Shown piece after piece: positions 1 to 10,271 of a stretch of 64,000 nucleotides of DNA. Source of the DNA: DASVCS01 sp036381495 (GTDB lineage Bacteria; Gemmatimonadota; Gemmatimonadetes; Longimicrobiales; RSA9). Location: NCBI GenBank assembly GCA_036381495.1, contig DASVCS010000032.1, positions 25,034 to 89,033 of the forward strand, read 5' to 3'. The position numbers were made by a program, and so were the translations under genes. A model generated the notes under the pieces. That model searched no databases. It saw nothing but the letters and a program-made list of their open reading frames with translations, and was not told where the DNA came from. Numbering within the stretch: position 1 is the stretch's first letter; each line of letters opens with the position of its first letter.

Positions 1-313
1 TGCTCACCACCTCGATGGCGCCGAGCGCCAGTGCACGCACCGCCGCCTCGCTTCCTTCCGGCGCGAGCGAACTCACGATCACGACCGGCATCGGATGGTG
101 CGCCATCAGCTTCTCGAGGAACGAGAGCCCATCCATCCGCGGCATCTCGATGTCCAGCGTGAGGACGTCCGGCCGGAGCTGCGCGATCTTCTCCCGCGCC
201 ACGTACGGATCCGTCGCGGTGCCCACGACCTCGATGCCATCGTAGCCGGACAGCGTTTCGGTCAGGACCTTCCGCACCAGCGCCGAATCATCGATGATCA
301 GGACGCGGATCAC
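1..313 (-). CDS. cheB: Chemotaxis response regulator / protein-glutamate methylesterase CheB (N-terminal part, cut by window edge)
   Basis: Only the receiver domain is inside the window; the methylesterase part lies beyond base 1. Translation starts VIRVLIIDDSALVRK and shows the acidic pair (residues 8-9), the phospho-acceptor Asp in the DVLTLDIEMPRMDGL stretch (about residue 54) and a following VVIVSS strand, which is the CheB-type receiver signature. CheB removes methyl groups from chemoreceptors once phosphorylated by CheA. The GTG at 313 has a GGAG 8 nt upstream; an in-frame GTG at 346 has no comparable ribosome site. It follows cheR by 171 bp in the same direction. A CheY-like or other receiver output cannot be strictly excluded because the C-terminus is missing, but the cheR neighbour makes CheB by far the likeliest. 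Confidence 0.86.
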   Translation of the reverse strand, partial: MIRVLIIDDSALVRKVLTETLSGYDGIEVVGTATDPYVAREKIAQLRPDVLTLDIEMPRMDGLSFLEKLMAHHPMPVVIVSSLAPEGSEAAVRALALGAIEVVS

Positions 314-484
314 CCGCTGCGCTCCACTCAGAGGCTCCTGGCGCACGGCCGCACCCGCGCGCACACTCCACCCGCCCTCGCCTGAACGCCGGCGCGCCCG
401 CATCAGGCGACCTCCGCACGGCCGCGCCCGAAGCGGCGCCGCCGGATCCCGGCCACCCCGCCACGCCGATGCGCGGACCGACGG

Positions 485-1312
485 TCAGCGCCGGTACACC
501 GCGGGCTGCACATACCGGTAGTCGTGGGACAACGCCGCGAGGCTCTCCGAATGCCCGACCAGCAGGTAGCCGCCCGGCGCGAGCACGGACCGGAACGCCT
601 CGATGAGACGTTGCTGCATCGTGCGATCGAAGTAGATCATCACGTTGCGACAGAAGATCACATCGAACGGACCCCGCATCGGCCAGGGGTCGAAGAGGTT
701 GAGCCGCGCGAGTCGCACGAGCCGGGCTACGCCCGAGCTGACCCGGTAGCGTCGCGGCGAGCGCGGCTGTACGCACGTGAAGTGACGGACGAGGAGGTCG
801 CGCGGCACGTCGGCCAGCGCCGTCTCATCATAGACGCCCGCCCGGGCAACTGCCAGCACGCGCGTCGAGATGTCCGTCCCCAGGACGCGCACGTCCAGGA
901 CATCGCACTCGGGGATCGCCTCACGAAGCGTGATCGCGATCGAATACGGCTCCTCTCCCGAGGAGCAGCCGGCGCTCCAGATCCGGATCCGCCGGCGCGC
1001 GCGCACCAGTTCGGGCAGGATCACCTCGCGGAGGTATCGGAAGTGTTGCGGCTCACGGAAGAAACCGGTCTTGTTGGTCGTCATCGCGTCGATGAGTTCG
1101 GCCAGTTCGCGCCCCGTCGGGTCGTCGCGCAACAGACCGAAGTATGCATCGAAGCTCGGAAGCCCGAGTTCCCGGATGCGACGCACCAGTCGCGTCCGGA
1201 CCAGTTCCCTCTTCCCACGCCGCAACGTGATCCCGCACAGGCGGTAGATCAGGCTGCGGACCATCTCGAACTGCTCGGGGGTCAGCTCGAAGGGCGTCGA
1301 TTCGGCCAGCAT
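485..1312 (-). CDS. cheR: Chemotaxis protein methyltransferase CheR
   Basis: S-adenosylmethionine-dependent methylase of glutamates in chemoreceptor signalling helices; cytosolic, opposes CheB. About 275 residues, normal for the family. The N-terminal helical domain (residues 10-75) carries CGITLRRGKRELV, followed by the diagnostic TTNKTGFFREPQHF (78-91), the SAM loop IWSAGCSSGEEPYS (111-124) and CRNVMIYF (221-228). An upstream in-frame GTG (1354) would add 14 residues of Pro/Arg-rich sequence; the ATG at 1312 fits the family N-terminus better, though its ribosome site is weak. It lies 110 bp downstream of the chemoreceptor gene and upstream of cheB, the usual adaptation pair. Confidence 0.95.
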   Translation of the reverse strand: MLAESTPFELTPEQFEMVRSLIYRLCGITLRRGKRELVRTRLVRRIRELGLPSFDAYFGLLRDDPTGRELAELIDAMTTNKTGFFREPQHFRYLREVILPELVRARRRIRIWSAGCSSGEEPYSIAITLREAIPECDVLDVRVLGTDISTRVLAVARAGVYDETALADVPRDLLVRHFTCVQPRSPRRYRVSSGVARLVRLARLNLFDPWPMRGPFDVIFCRNVMIYFDRTMQQRLIEAFRSVLAPGGYLLVGHSESLAALSHDYRYVQPAVYRR

Positions 1313-1422
1313 CGTGCGGAACTCGGGAGGCGGGGATCGAGGCGCGGGGCGCACGCCGGCGCCCCGATGGTCGCCCGCCGCGCGGCGCCGTGCCGTCGCG
1401 GCGAGCGGAGCCCCGCGTGGGC

Positions 1423-3888
1423 TCAGAATTCCTTCAGGATCGCCTCGTCCTCGTTGAACGGAATCAGACGGCGGGACTCATCCGCCGCTTGCCCGTTGCG
1501 CCCCCGCGCCGACGTCCCACGGCGCGTGCGCCGCGCCTCCTCCATCGGCAGCCTCCCCGCCGGTCCCCCGCTCGCCACCCTCGTTTCGCTGCGCTCCGCA
1601 AGGCGGAACTCGGCAACGAGCCGGCGCATCCCCTCCGCCTGACGACTCAACCCGTCCGCCGCACTCGCGCTCTCCTCCGAGTTCGCCGCCGTCTGCTGCG
1701 TCAGCGAGTTCATCTGCTCCACCGCCACGTTGATCTGTTCCACTCCCTGACTCTGCTGCTCACTCGCCGCCGCGATCTCCGCCATCACCTCGCCCACGCG
1801 GTTCACCTGCTCGTCGATCTCTTCCAGGTTCGAGAGCACTTCCTGGTTCAGCGCGACGCCGCCTTCCGCCTTCGCAACGCTCTCCTCGATCAACTGCGCC
1901 GTGTTCTTCGCGGCTTCCGCGCTCCGCATGGCCAGGTTCCGCACCTCCTCCGCGACCACCGCGAAGCCCTTCCCGGCCTCACCCGCCCGCGCCGCTTCGA
2001 CTGCCGCGTTCAGCGCCAGCAGATTCGTCTGGAACGCGATCTCATCGATCGTCTTCACGATCTTCGCCGTCGCGTCGCTGCTCGCCTTGATCTCCTCGAC
2101 CGCCGTCGAGAGGCGACGCATGCTGCCGACACCGCGCCCCGCGCTCTCCCGCGCGCGCTCCGCCAGGCTCCGCGCCTCCTTCGCGTTCGCCGTGTTCTGC
2201 TGCGTCATGCTGCTCAGCTCCTGGAGGCTGCTCGACACCTCCTCGAGCGAGCTGGCCTGCTCCCCCGCCCCTTCCGCCAATGCCTGGCTGCCACGGCTGA
2301 TCTGCGCACTCGCCGCCGCCACCTGGTCCGCCGCCGCCGCCACGCCGCTCAACGCCTCGTCCAGACTCTCCAGCGCCGTGTTCAGCGCCTCCTTGATCCG
2401 CGCGTGGTCACCCTCGTACTCACCTTGCATCCGGACGGTCAGGTCCCGCGCCGCCACCCGATCGAGCACCCGTGACGCCTCGTTGATCGGGCCGACCACC
2501 GCATCCAGCGTCCGGTTGATCCCCTCGACGATCGCGCGGTACGCACCCGCGAACTTGTCGGCATTGCCCCGGGTCGCGAGACGCCCCGCCTGCGCCGCCG
2601 CGGTCAGACGCGTCGTCTCCTCCGTCAGTTCGCGCAGCGATGCGGAGATCCGCAGCAACGGCGCCGCGATCTCATCCCCATCGCCGCCATCCGGCCGCTC
2701 GTACGTCAGGTCGCCATCGGCAAAGCGGTACAATGCACCGACCACGTGCTCCTGGAGATTGTCCGCGAACTCATCCATCGTCCGCGCCAGCACCCCGATC
2801 TCGTCCTCACGATCCATCTCGAGACGGTGGCTCAGATCGCCGCCCGACATCTTCTGGATCATGAAGACCACCTTCGACAGCGGCTGCGCGATCCGCGTCG
2901 CGCTCATCCACGCCAGGACCGCCACGCCGCCCGCCACGCACAGCGCCAGCGCCACCAGGAACCACATCAGGTCGGTCGATTCCGCGAACGCCTCGCCCGC
3001 ATCCTCCGTGACCAGGACGCCGGCCTTGCCGCCCATGAAGCCGCGGTACCACCCCTCCGTCGCGCCGCCGTTGTCCAGCGCGCCGTAGCTCGCCAATACG
3101 GCGTCATCGCCGAACAGCGGCTCGACCGTGTAACCCGTCCGCCCCTGCGCCATCTCCGCACCCGCACGACTCCCCTGAATGTCCAGCGTCAAGACCTCGT
3201 CAGGATCCGTCGACGCGATCACCGTCCCCGCCGGATCCACCACGTACGCCCGGACCGTCTCCTGCCCCTGCGTCGCGAAGTACGACTCGACGTAGTTCAG
3301 CACCATCCCCGCGGTCGCCTGCCAGTCCAGCTCCGCCACGACCACACCCAGGTTCTCGTCCGTCATCGATCGAACCGCGTCCGCGATCAGGATCTGCGGC
3401 CGCCCATCCGGACCCCGTTGCACCGGGCTCAGATACGTCGGCGAGTTCTCCGCGATGCCACCCTGGAACCACGCCGTTCCCACCACGTTCTGTGGCGCGT
3501 GCGCCAGCGCCTCCACACTGCTCGCCGCCTTCAGCACGCCCTCCCGGTCGTAGACCAGGATCCCCCGGATGAGCCTCGATCGCGCGATCAGGTCCGAGAG
3601 CACCGCCTGAACCGCCGTCGTGTCCCCCATCCCCATCGCCGCCAGAACCAGCTCCGTATTGCTGCCAATGACCTGGATATCCAGCGCACGCTCGTAAATG
3701 ATCCGGTCGAACCAGCTCGCCGCCTGATCCGCCACCAACGCGCGGTCGCGCCCCATCCGCTCCTCGAGCGTGCCGCGCATCGTGAACACCGCCATGCCGA
3801 TCGAGATCGCCAGCGGCAGCAGGGCGATCGCCAGTGATGTGACCAGCAGCCTGGTACGCAGACTCTTCTTCAAGAGATCGATCATCAT
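1423..3888 (-). CDS. Methyl-accepting chemotaxis protein (transmembrane chemoreceptor, dCache-like sensor)
   Basis: Membrane chemoreceptor of 821 residues. TM1 spans about 12-36, a 270-residue periplasmic region of dCache length follows (40-300), then TM2 (307-329), a HAMP domain (330-383), a second HAMP-like stretch (about 470-510) and the cytoplasmic coiled-coil signalling domain. The conserved hairpin tip EIAFQTNLLALNAAVEAARAG lies at about 616-636, and Glu/Gln-rich methylation-type heptads appear near 542-553 and again on the return helix. The C-terminus ends in DEAILKEF, with no NWETF-type pentapeptide for tethering CheR/CheB. It starts 42 bp after the TonB-C-domain gene and probably shares its sigma-28-type promoter. 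The first of two tandem ATGs was chosen; the second is 3 nt downstream. The ligand cannot be predicted from sequence. Confidence 0.95.
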   Translation of the reverse strand: MMIDLLKKSLRTRLLVTSLAIALLPLAISIGMAVFTMRGTLEERMGRDRALVADQAASWFDRIIYERALDIQVIGSNTELVLAAMGMGDTTAVQAVLSDLIARSRLIRGILVYDREGVLKAASSVEALAHAPQNVVGTAWFQGGIAENSPTYLSPVQRGPDGRPQILIADAVRSMTDENLGVVVAELDWQATAGMVLNYVESYFATQGQETVRAYVVDPAGTVIASTDPDEVLTLDIQGSRAGAEMAQGRTGYTVEPLFGDDAVLASYGALDNGGATEGWYRGFMGGKAGVLVTEDAGEAFAESTDLMWFLVALALCVAGGVAVLAWMSATRIAQPLSKVVFMIQKMSGGDLSHRLEMDREDEIGVLARTMDEFADNLQEHVVGALYRFADGDLTYERPDGGDGDEIAAPLLRISASLRELTEETTRLTAAAQAGRLATRGNADKFAGAYRAIVEGINRTLDAVVGPINEASRVLDRVAARDLTVRMQGEYEGDHARIKEALNTALESLDEALSGVAAAADQVAAASAQISRGSQALAEGAGEQASSLEEVSSSLQELSSMTQQNTANAKEARSLAERARESAGRGVGSMRRLSTAVEEIKASSDATAKIVKTIDEIAFQTNLLALNAAVEAARAGEAGKGFAVVAEEVRNLAMRSAEAAKNTAQLIEESVAKAEGGVALNQEVLSNLEEIDEQVNRVGEVMAEIAAASEQQSQGVEQINVAVEQMNSLTQQTAANSEESASAADGLSRQAEGMRRLVAEFRLAERSETRVASGGPAGRLPMEEARRTRRGTSARGRNGQAADESRRLIPFNEDEAILKEF

Positions 3889-3930
3889 TTCCGTCCCCGG
3901 GAGGTCGGCGCGCGACGGGCGCGCCCGCCG

Positions 3931-4353
3931 TCAGTTGCTGTAGACGATCGGCAGCGCGACCATCGTGCGCACCGGTTTCCCGTTCAGCTTGCCGGGAACG
4001 AACCGGAGCTGCTTGGCCACCTCGCGGGCCGCATCACCCAGCGCACTCGCTGTGGCCGCCAGCACCTTGATCGTCTCGGGCTCGACCCGGCCATCCGGCC
4101 CGACCACGAACTGAAGCTGAACCTTCCCCGTGACACCCGCCATGCGCAGCGGCGCCGGGTACGACTCCTTGATCAGAGCCCTCGCGCGAGCCTCCGACTC
4201 GAAGGTGGGCAGCGACGTCAGCTCGGACGGACTGTAGATCGGCGCCGCCTGCGCCCACGCGGGCTCATGCGCGAGCAACAGCAACGAAACCGCGATGATG
4301 GCCGGAAACCACCATCGCAAAATTTCACACCGATCCACCGTTCCGTGCTTCAT
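3931..4353 (-). CDS. Secreted protein with a TonB C-terminal domain
   Basis: 140 residues. An N-terminal signal segment (about 12-36) ends AWAQA, a plausible signal-peptidase site, so it is probably periplasmic and not anchored like classical TonB. The rest matches the TonB C-terminal fold: GKVQLQFVVGPDGRVEPETIKV, then a helix, then LRFVPGKLNGKPVRTMVALPIVYS. Such domains bind TonB boxes of outer-membrane receptors, but this protein lacks the TM anchor and the Pro-rich spacer needed for energy transduction. It has a strong AGGAGGA ribosome site. It is the first gene after a FliA-type promoter and precedes the chemoreceptor by 42 bp, suggesting co-expression with chemotaxis genes. A periplasmic ligand-presenting partner of the receptor is possible but is only inference. 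Confidence 0.8.
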   Translation of the reverse strand: MKHGTVDRCEILRWWFPAIIAVSLLLLAHEPAWAQAAPIYSPSELTSLPTFESEARARALIKESYPAPLRMAGVTGKVQLQFVVGPDGRVEPETIKVLAATASALGDAAREVAKQLRFVPGKLNGKPVRTMVALPIVYSN

Positions 4354-4390
4354 CCATTCCTCCTGTGTTCTGCACTGCTTTCCGCACCCA

Positions 4391-4418
4391 GTATCGGACG
4401 CGCCGGGCCCGGACTTTA
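4391..4418 (-). promoter_or_regulatory. Sigma-28 (FliA)-type promoter for the tonB-like/mcp unit
   Basis: On the minus strand TAAAGTCC, a 12-nt spacer and TCCGATAC closely match the flagellar sigma consensus TAAAGTTT-N11-GCCGATAA (6/8 in each half). The -10 end is 38 nt from the ATG at 4353. The spacer equals that of the cheA promoter. Confidence 0.72.
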
Positions 4419-4482
4419 TAAAAATTTCCCCCGGACTTCGTACAAAACTTTCACCACCATGGCGGACCGCCGCCGCACCGCG

Positions 4483-5004
4483 TCACGACTCCGCCTCAGC
4501 CGATGATGCCGCCTGCACCGCCTGCAACGCCGTCACTTCGCTCTTCTCGAGGACGCGTTCGATGTCGAGGAGCAGCCGGACCTTCCCGGCCGTCTTCGCG
4601 ATGCCGAGCAGGTATTCCGTTGTCACGCCACTGCCGAAACTCGGCGCATCCTCGATCTCCGCCGCCGGGATGTCGACCACCTCCGATACGCGGTCGACCA
4701 TCAGCCCCATCTGCACGCCCGTCACCTCGACGACGATCATGCACTGTTCGCGCGATTCCTCGCCCGGCGGCATCCCGAGCTTCAGCCGCAGGTCCACGAT
4801 CGGGATCACCCGCCCCCGCAGGTTGATGACGCCGCGGATGAACTCGGGAACGCGGGGCACCCGCGTGATCGGGAGGCGTCCGATGATCTCCTGCACGTTG
4901 AGGATCCCGACGCCGTACTCCTCGTCGCCCAGCGAGAACGTCAGGAACTTGCCCGCAATCGCCTCTTTCGCGACGGTCTCCTGGCTCGTGGCCGTTTCGC
5001 TCAT
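4483..5004 (-). CDS. cheW: Chemotaxis coupling protein CheW
   Basis: Adaptor of 173 residues that bridges CheA and chemoreceptors in the signalling array. The CheW fold is clear: KFLTFSLGDEEYGVGILNVQEIIG (about 19-42), RVPRVPEFIRGVINLRGRVIPIVDLRLKLG (50-79) and the C-terminal GIAKTAGKVRLLLDIERVL. The ATG at 5004 is preceded by a GGGGGA ribosome site; an open frame continues upstream but overlaps cheA out of phase and is not protein-like. It begins 47 bp after cheA ends, so both are probably co-transcribed from the cheA promoter, while the sigma-28-type signal downstream opens a second unit. Confidence 0.95.
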   Translation of the reverse strand: MSETATSQETVAKEAIAGKFLTFSLGDEEYGVGILNVQEIIGRLPITRVPRVPEFIRGVINLRGRVIPIVDLRLKLGMPPGEESREQCMIVVEVTGVQMGLMVDRVSEVVDIPAAEIEDAPSFGSGVTTEYLLGIAKTAGKVRLLLDIERVLEKSEVTALQAVQAASSAEAES

Positions 5005-5051
5005 GAGTTCGTCCCCCGTGCCTGAGGCGGCGGCGCGACTCCGGCGCGGCA

Positions 5052-7133
5052 TCATGCCACCGACCGGAGTGCGGACCCGACGCCGTTCCCGTGTCCGGGC
5101 TGCCTCGAAATCGAAATGATCTGCGCGGGATCGAGGATCAGCCCGACGTGTCCATCGCCCAGGATCGCCGCGCCCGAGATCCCGGGCACATGCCCGATCC
5201 ACGCGCCGAGCGGCTTCGCAACGACCTGCGTCTGCGCGATCAACTCGTCGACCAGAAGCGCACAACGCCGTTCACCGCTCCCGATGACGACCAGGAGCGC
5301 CTGCGTCGGATCCGTTTCGGCGCCCTCGATGTCGAAGAGGCGGTGCAGCCGCACGACCGGCAGGAGCGCATCCCGCAGCTTCACCAGTTCGTCCCGCCCC
5401 GCCACGGTCGGCAGCGCATCGCGCGTCGGCCGGAAACTCATCTGGATGCCGACCGTCGGGATGATGTAGCGCTCGCCGCCGACCCGAATCAGCATGCCGT
5501 CCGTGATGGCGAGCGTCAGTGGAAGGCGAAGCGAGAACGTCGTGCCCTTCCCCCGCTCGGACGCGATCTCGACGCGGCCGCCGATCGCCTCGACGTTGCG
5601 CCGCACCACGTCCATGCCCACGCCTCGGCCCGAGATGTTCGTCAGCTCCTCGGCCGTCGAGAACCCGGGCGCGAAGATCAGCTCGAAGACATCCGCGTCC
5701 GAGAGGCCACGGTCCGATTCCAGGAGCCCTCGCGCCAACGCCTTCTCGACGATCCGATCACGGTCCAACCCGCGGCCATCGTCTTGCAGCTCGATCACCA
5801 CGTTGCCGCGGTGGTGGTACGCCGCCAGCCGCACCGTGCCCCGCCGCGGCTTCCCGTTCGCCTCGCGCACGTCCGGCGGCTCGATCCCGTGGTCCACCGC
5901 GTTGCGGACCATGTGCACCAGAGGGTCGCTGATGAAGTCGACCATGTTCCGGTCGATCTCCGTGTCCTCCGCCTCCATGACGTAGTCGATCAGCTTGCCG
6001 CGCCGCTGTGCGACGTCGCGCGCAAGGCGCGCCATCTTCTGGAACGTCGCCTTGAGCGGCACCATGCGCATCGCGATCGTCAGGTCTTGGAGCTCGCGCA
6101 CGATCTTGCCGGCGTGCGCGACCGCCCGGGTCAGGTCCTCGCCGACGCCGCCGACCGCGCACTCGCGCGCGACCATCGACTGCGAGACCACCAGCTCGCC
6201 CACCATGTCCACCAGGCGATCGAGTCGGTCCGTTCGGACCCGAACCCAGGACTCCGCCCCCCGGTCCGTCCCCCGCGCCGGCTCCGATCCGCCCGCCGCG
6301 GCAGCGCGTGCCCCACTTCCGGCACCATCGACGGCACCTCCGGCCGCCGCACTCGCCGCCGCCCCGGCCGTCGGATCCGGCGCGTCCAGCGACCGCAACA
6401 GCTCGGCGTAACCCGCCGGCGTGGCCGGCACGCCGCCCGCCAATTGTTCCTGGAGCCCCGTGATGAACGCGCCCAACATGTCCACGGCGCGGAGCGCCAG
6501 CTCCACATAGGCGCCGCCGAACCGGACCTCACCCTCCCGAACCCGACTCAACAGCGACTCGGCTCGGTGCGCCAGCTCCGTGACCTCTTCCAGGCCGAGG
6601 AACGCCGATGTCCCCTTGAGCGTGTGGAAAACGCGGAAGACGGTGTTGCACGACTCGACGTCGTCCGGATCCGACTCGAGAAGGAGGAGCGCGGACTCCG
6701 CGGCATCGAGCGAATCGCGGCTCTCATCGATGAAACATTCGAGCAGGTCGCGATCCGCCGCCGCGATATCGATCGCCGCCGGCGCATCATCCGATGCCGG
6801 CGTCGCCTCGCGCGATGACGCCACTTCCGACGGATCCTGTCCGTCCAGCGCGAGCATCGCACGCTCGATGAGCGAGCCCACCTCGGAGACCACCGCGTCG
6901 GGCTTCGCCACACGGCCGCGCCGGATCTCATCCAGCCGCCAGGCCGCGTCCAGCACGAACGCACGCGCGAGCGGCCACGGCTCCAGCCGGCTGTCCAGCC
7001 GGTGCAAGGCGCGACGGATGACGTCGAGCTCCGCCATGTCCGTCGCATCGACCTGGAGCAGCAGCGCCGCGATCTCGTTCAGCGAGAGCGGCTCATCCCC
7101 GACCGCAGGTTTTTGCTTTTTTCTTCTCGGCAC
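5052..7133 (-). CDS. cheA: Chemotaxis histidine kinase CheA
   Basis: Kinase that phosphorylates CheY and CheB in response to receptor state. In the 693-residue form chosen here, an unusual N-terminal helical extension (1-125) precedes the HPt domain with phospho-His170 in VFRVFHTLKGTSAFLG. An Ala/Gly-rich linker without a recognisable P2 domain follows, then dimerisation helices (about 300-360), the ATP domain with N-box LVHMVRNAVDHG (406-417), G1 DDGRGLD (451-457) and G2 GRGVGMDVV (502-510), and a C-terminal CheW-like regulatory domain. The GTG at 7133 was chosen because the putative promoter covers 7180-7207 and excludes the longer start at 7238. A better-placed ATG with AGGA at 7162 is out of frame, so the true N-terminus is uncertain. 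Confidence 0.93.
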   Translation of the reverse strand: MPRRKKQKPAVGDEPLSLNEIAALLLQVDATDMAELDVIRRALHRLDSRLEPWPLARAFVLDAAWRLDEIRRGRVAKPDAVVSEVGSLIERAMLALDGQDPSEVASSREATPASDDAPAAIDIAAADRDLLECFIDESRDSLDAAESALLLLESDPDDVESCNTVFRVFHTLKGTSAFLGLEEVTELAHRAESLLSRVREGEVRFGGAYVELALRAVDMLGAFITGLQEQLAGGVPATPAGYAELLRSLDAPDPTAGAAASAAAGGAVDGAGSGARAAAAGGSEPARGTDRGAESWVRVRTDRLDRLVDMVGELVVSQSMVARECAVGGVGEDLTRAVAHAGKIVRELQDLTIAMRMVPLKATFQKMARLARDVAQRRGKLIDYVMEAEDTEIDRNMVDFISDPLVHMVRNAVDHGIEPPDVREANGKPRRGTVRLAAYHHRGNVVIELQDDGRGLDRDRIVEKALARGLLESDRGLSDADVFELIFAPGFSTAEELTNISGRGVGMDVVRRNVEAIGGRVEIASERGKGTTFSLRLPLTLAITDGMLIRVGGERYIIPTVGIQMSFRPTRDALPTVAGRDELVKLRDALLPVVRLHRLFDIEGAETDPTQALLVVIGSGERRCALLVDELIAQTQVVAKPLGAWIGHVPGISGAAILGDGHVGLILDPAQIISISRQPGHGNGVGSALRSVA

Positions 7134-7179
7134 TCCCGGCTCCGCGGCTGCCGGATTTTCATACAATTTCTCCTGGCCA

Positions 7180-7207
7180 GTCTCGGCCGCCGGTCCGGGA
7201 AACTTTA
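7180..7207 (-). promoter_or_regulatory. Sigma-28 (FliA)-type promoter upstream of cheA
   Basis: The minus strand reads TAAAGTTT, 12 nt, GCCGAGAC: 8/8 and 6/8 matches to the enteric FliA consensus, with a spacer one base longer than the usual 11. Transcription would begin near 7170, just before an AGGA ribosome-site-like motif at 7171-7174. Confidence 0.75.
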
Positions 7208-7289
7208 ACGCGGCTCGCACGCGGGTTCCGAGCCGCACGGCCGCTCGCCGCGCTCGGTCCGCGGGCGCGTACGACGTCGAAATGCCGCG

Positions 7290-7970
7290 TCAATCGCGCG
7301 AGGCGACCTCGTCCAGTGTTTCCAGTAGATTCTGGAATTCGAACGGCTTGCGGATCACCGGACAGCCGGTCTCGCGGGCAATCCGGTCGACGGCCGCGTG
7401 GGCGGGGTCGCCCGTGATGATGATCGTGCGTTTCAGGACCGTGGGGAAATCCCGCGCGGGCTGGTGCAGCAGCCAATACCCGGTCCCGTCCGTCGTCTTC
7501 AGATCGGTGACCACGAGCTCGGGTGGAACGCCGGAGGTGATGCATGCCAGCGCGCTGCGGCCGCTCCACGCCTCGAGCACGCGGTGCCCGAGCTATTCGA
7601 GGAACCGGCGGATCGTCGTGCGAACCGCGGCGTCATCGTCCACCACCAGCACCGACCGCGCGCGCCGCAGCGTGAGCGGCACCGGCCGGAACGCGGAGGT
7701 CGAGGCGGGCGGACCGAGCGGGAACTCGACCGTGAACGTCGTCCAGTGGTCCTTCGAGCGAGCGTACCAGATCCGCCCCCCGTACGCACGGACCATCCCC
7801 CGCGCAATGGCGAGGCCCAGGCCAAGGTGCCCGGATTTCGCGGTGAAGAAGGGCTCGAACACCTGCTCCCGCAGATCTCTCCGCACCCCCGGCCCGTTGT
7901 CCTTCACGCGCAGCGTGACCCTTTCATCGCCGGCTTCGGCCTCGATCCGGACGATGCCGCCGGCGCGGGT
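7290..7970 (-). pseudogene. Decayed hybrid histidine kinase (HATPase fragment plus receiver split by a stop codon)
   Basis: Reading from 7970 down, a kinase ATP-binding fragment is obvious: VKDNGPGV (G1), FEPFFTAKSG (F box), GLGLAIARGMV (G2). It then joins a receiver domain starting RSVLVVDDDAAVRTTIRRFLE. An in-frame TAG at 7593-7595 interrupts the receiver; the same frame continues after it with LGHRVLEAW, the phospho-acceptor-like VVTDL and a CPVIRKPFE Lys-Pro motif, ending at 7290. No HisKA helix, N-box or sensor is found upstream, where 7971-8152 holds only non-protein-like GC-rich sequence. Both the 5' truncation and the nonsense codon indicate a relic. A sequencing error could explain the TAG but not the missing N-terminal half. 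Confidence 0.78.
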
Positions 7971-8152
7971 CGCCACCGCTCGAGTATCGGGCGCCCGCGC
8001 CGCGGCCGCGAGGCACCGATACCGCCGGCGAGCGGAGCGCCCCGCACCCGCCGGAGCGAACGCCGCGATTCGGGCGCGCGCACGGCGCGGGCCGGACCGG
8101 CTTCCCCGCCCCAGCCGCGACACCGCCGCGCCGGCCGACCGCGCTACGCGAA

Positions 8153-10258
<2,106 letters not shown>

Positions 10259-10271
10259 CGCTCCGCTCCGC

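Noticed and set aside
5091..6818. 575-codon plus-strand frame opposite cheA
   Set aside because: Shadow of cheA with biased Arg/His/Asp composition and no motifs.
7100..7162. Programmed -1 frameshift joining the ATG at 7162 to cheA
   Set aside because: The A-rich runs are not in the phase of a canonical slippery heptamer (X XXY YYZ) in the ATG frame, so indel or leader peptide explanations are preferred.
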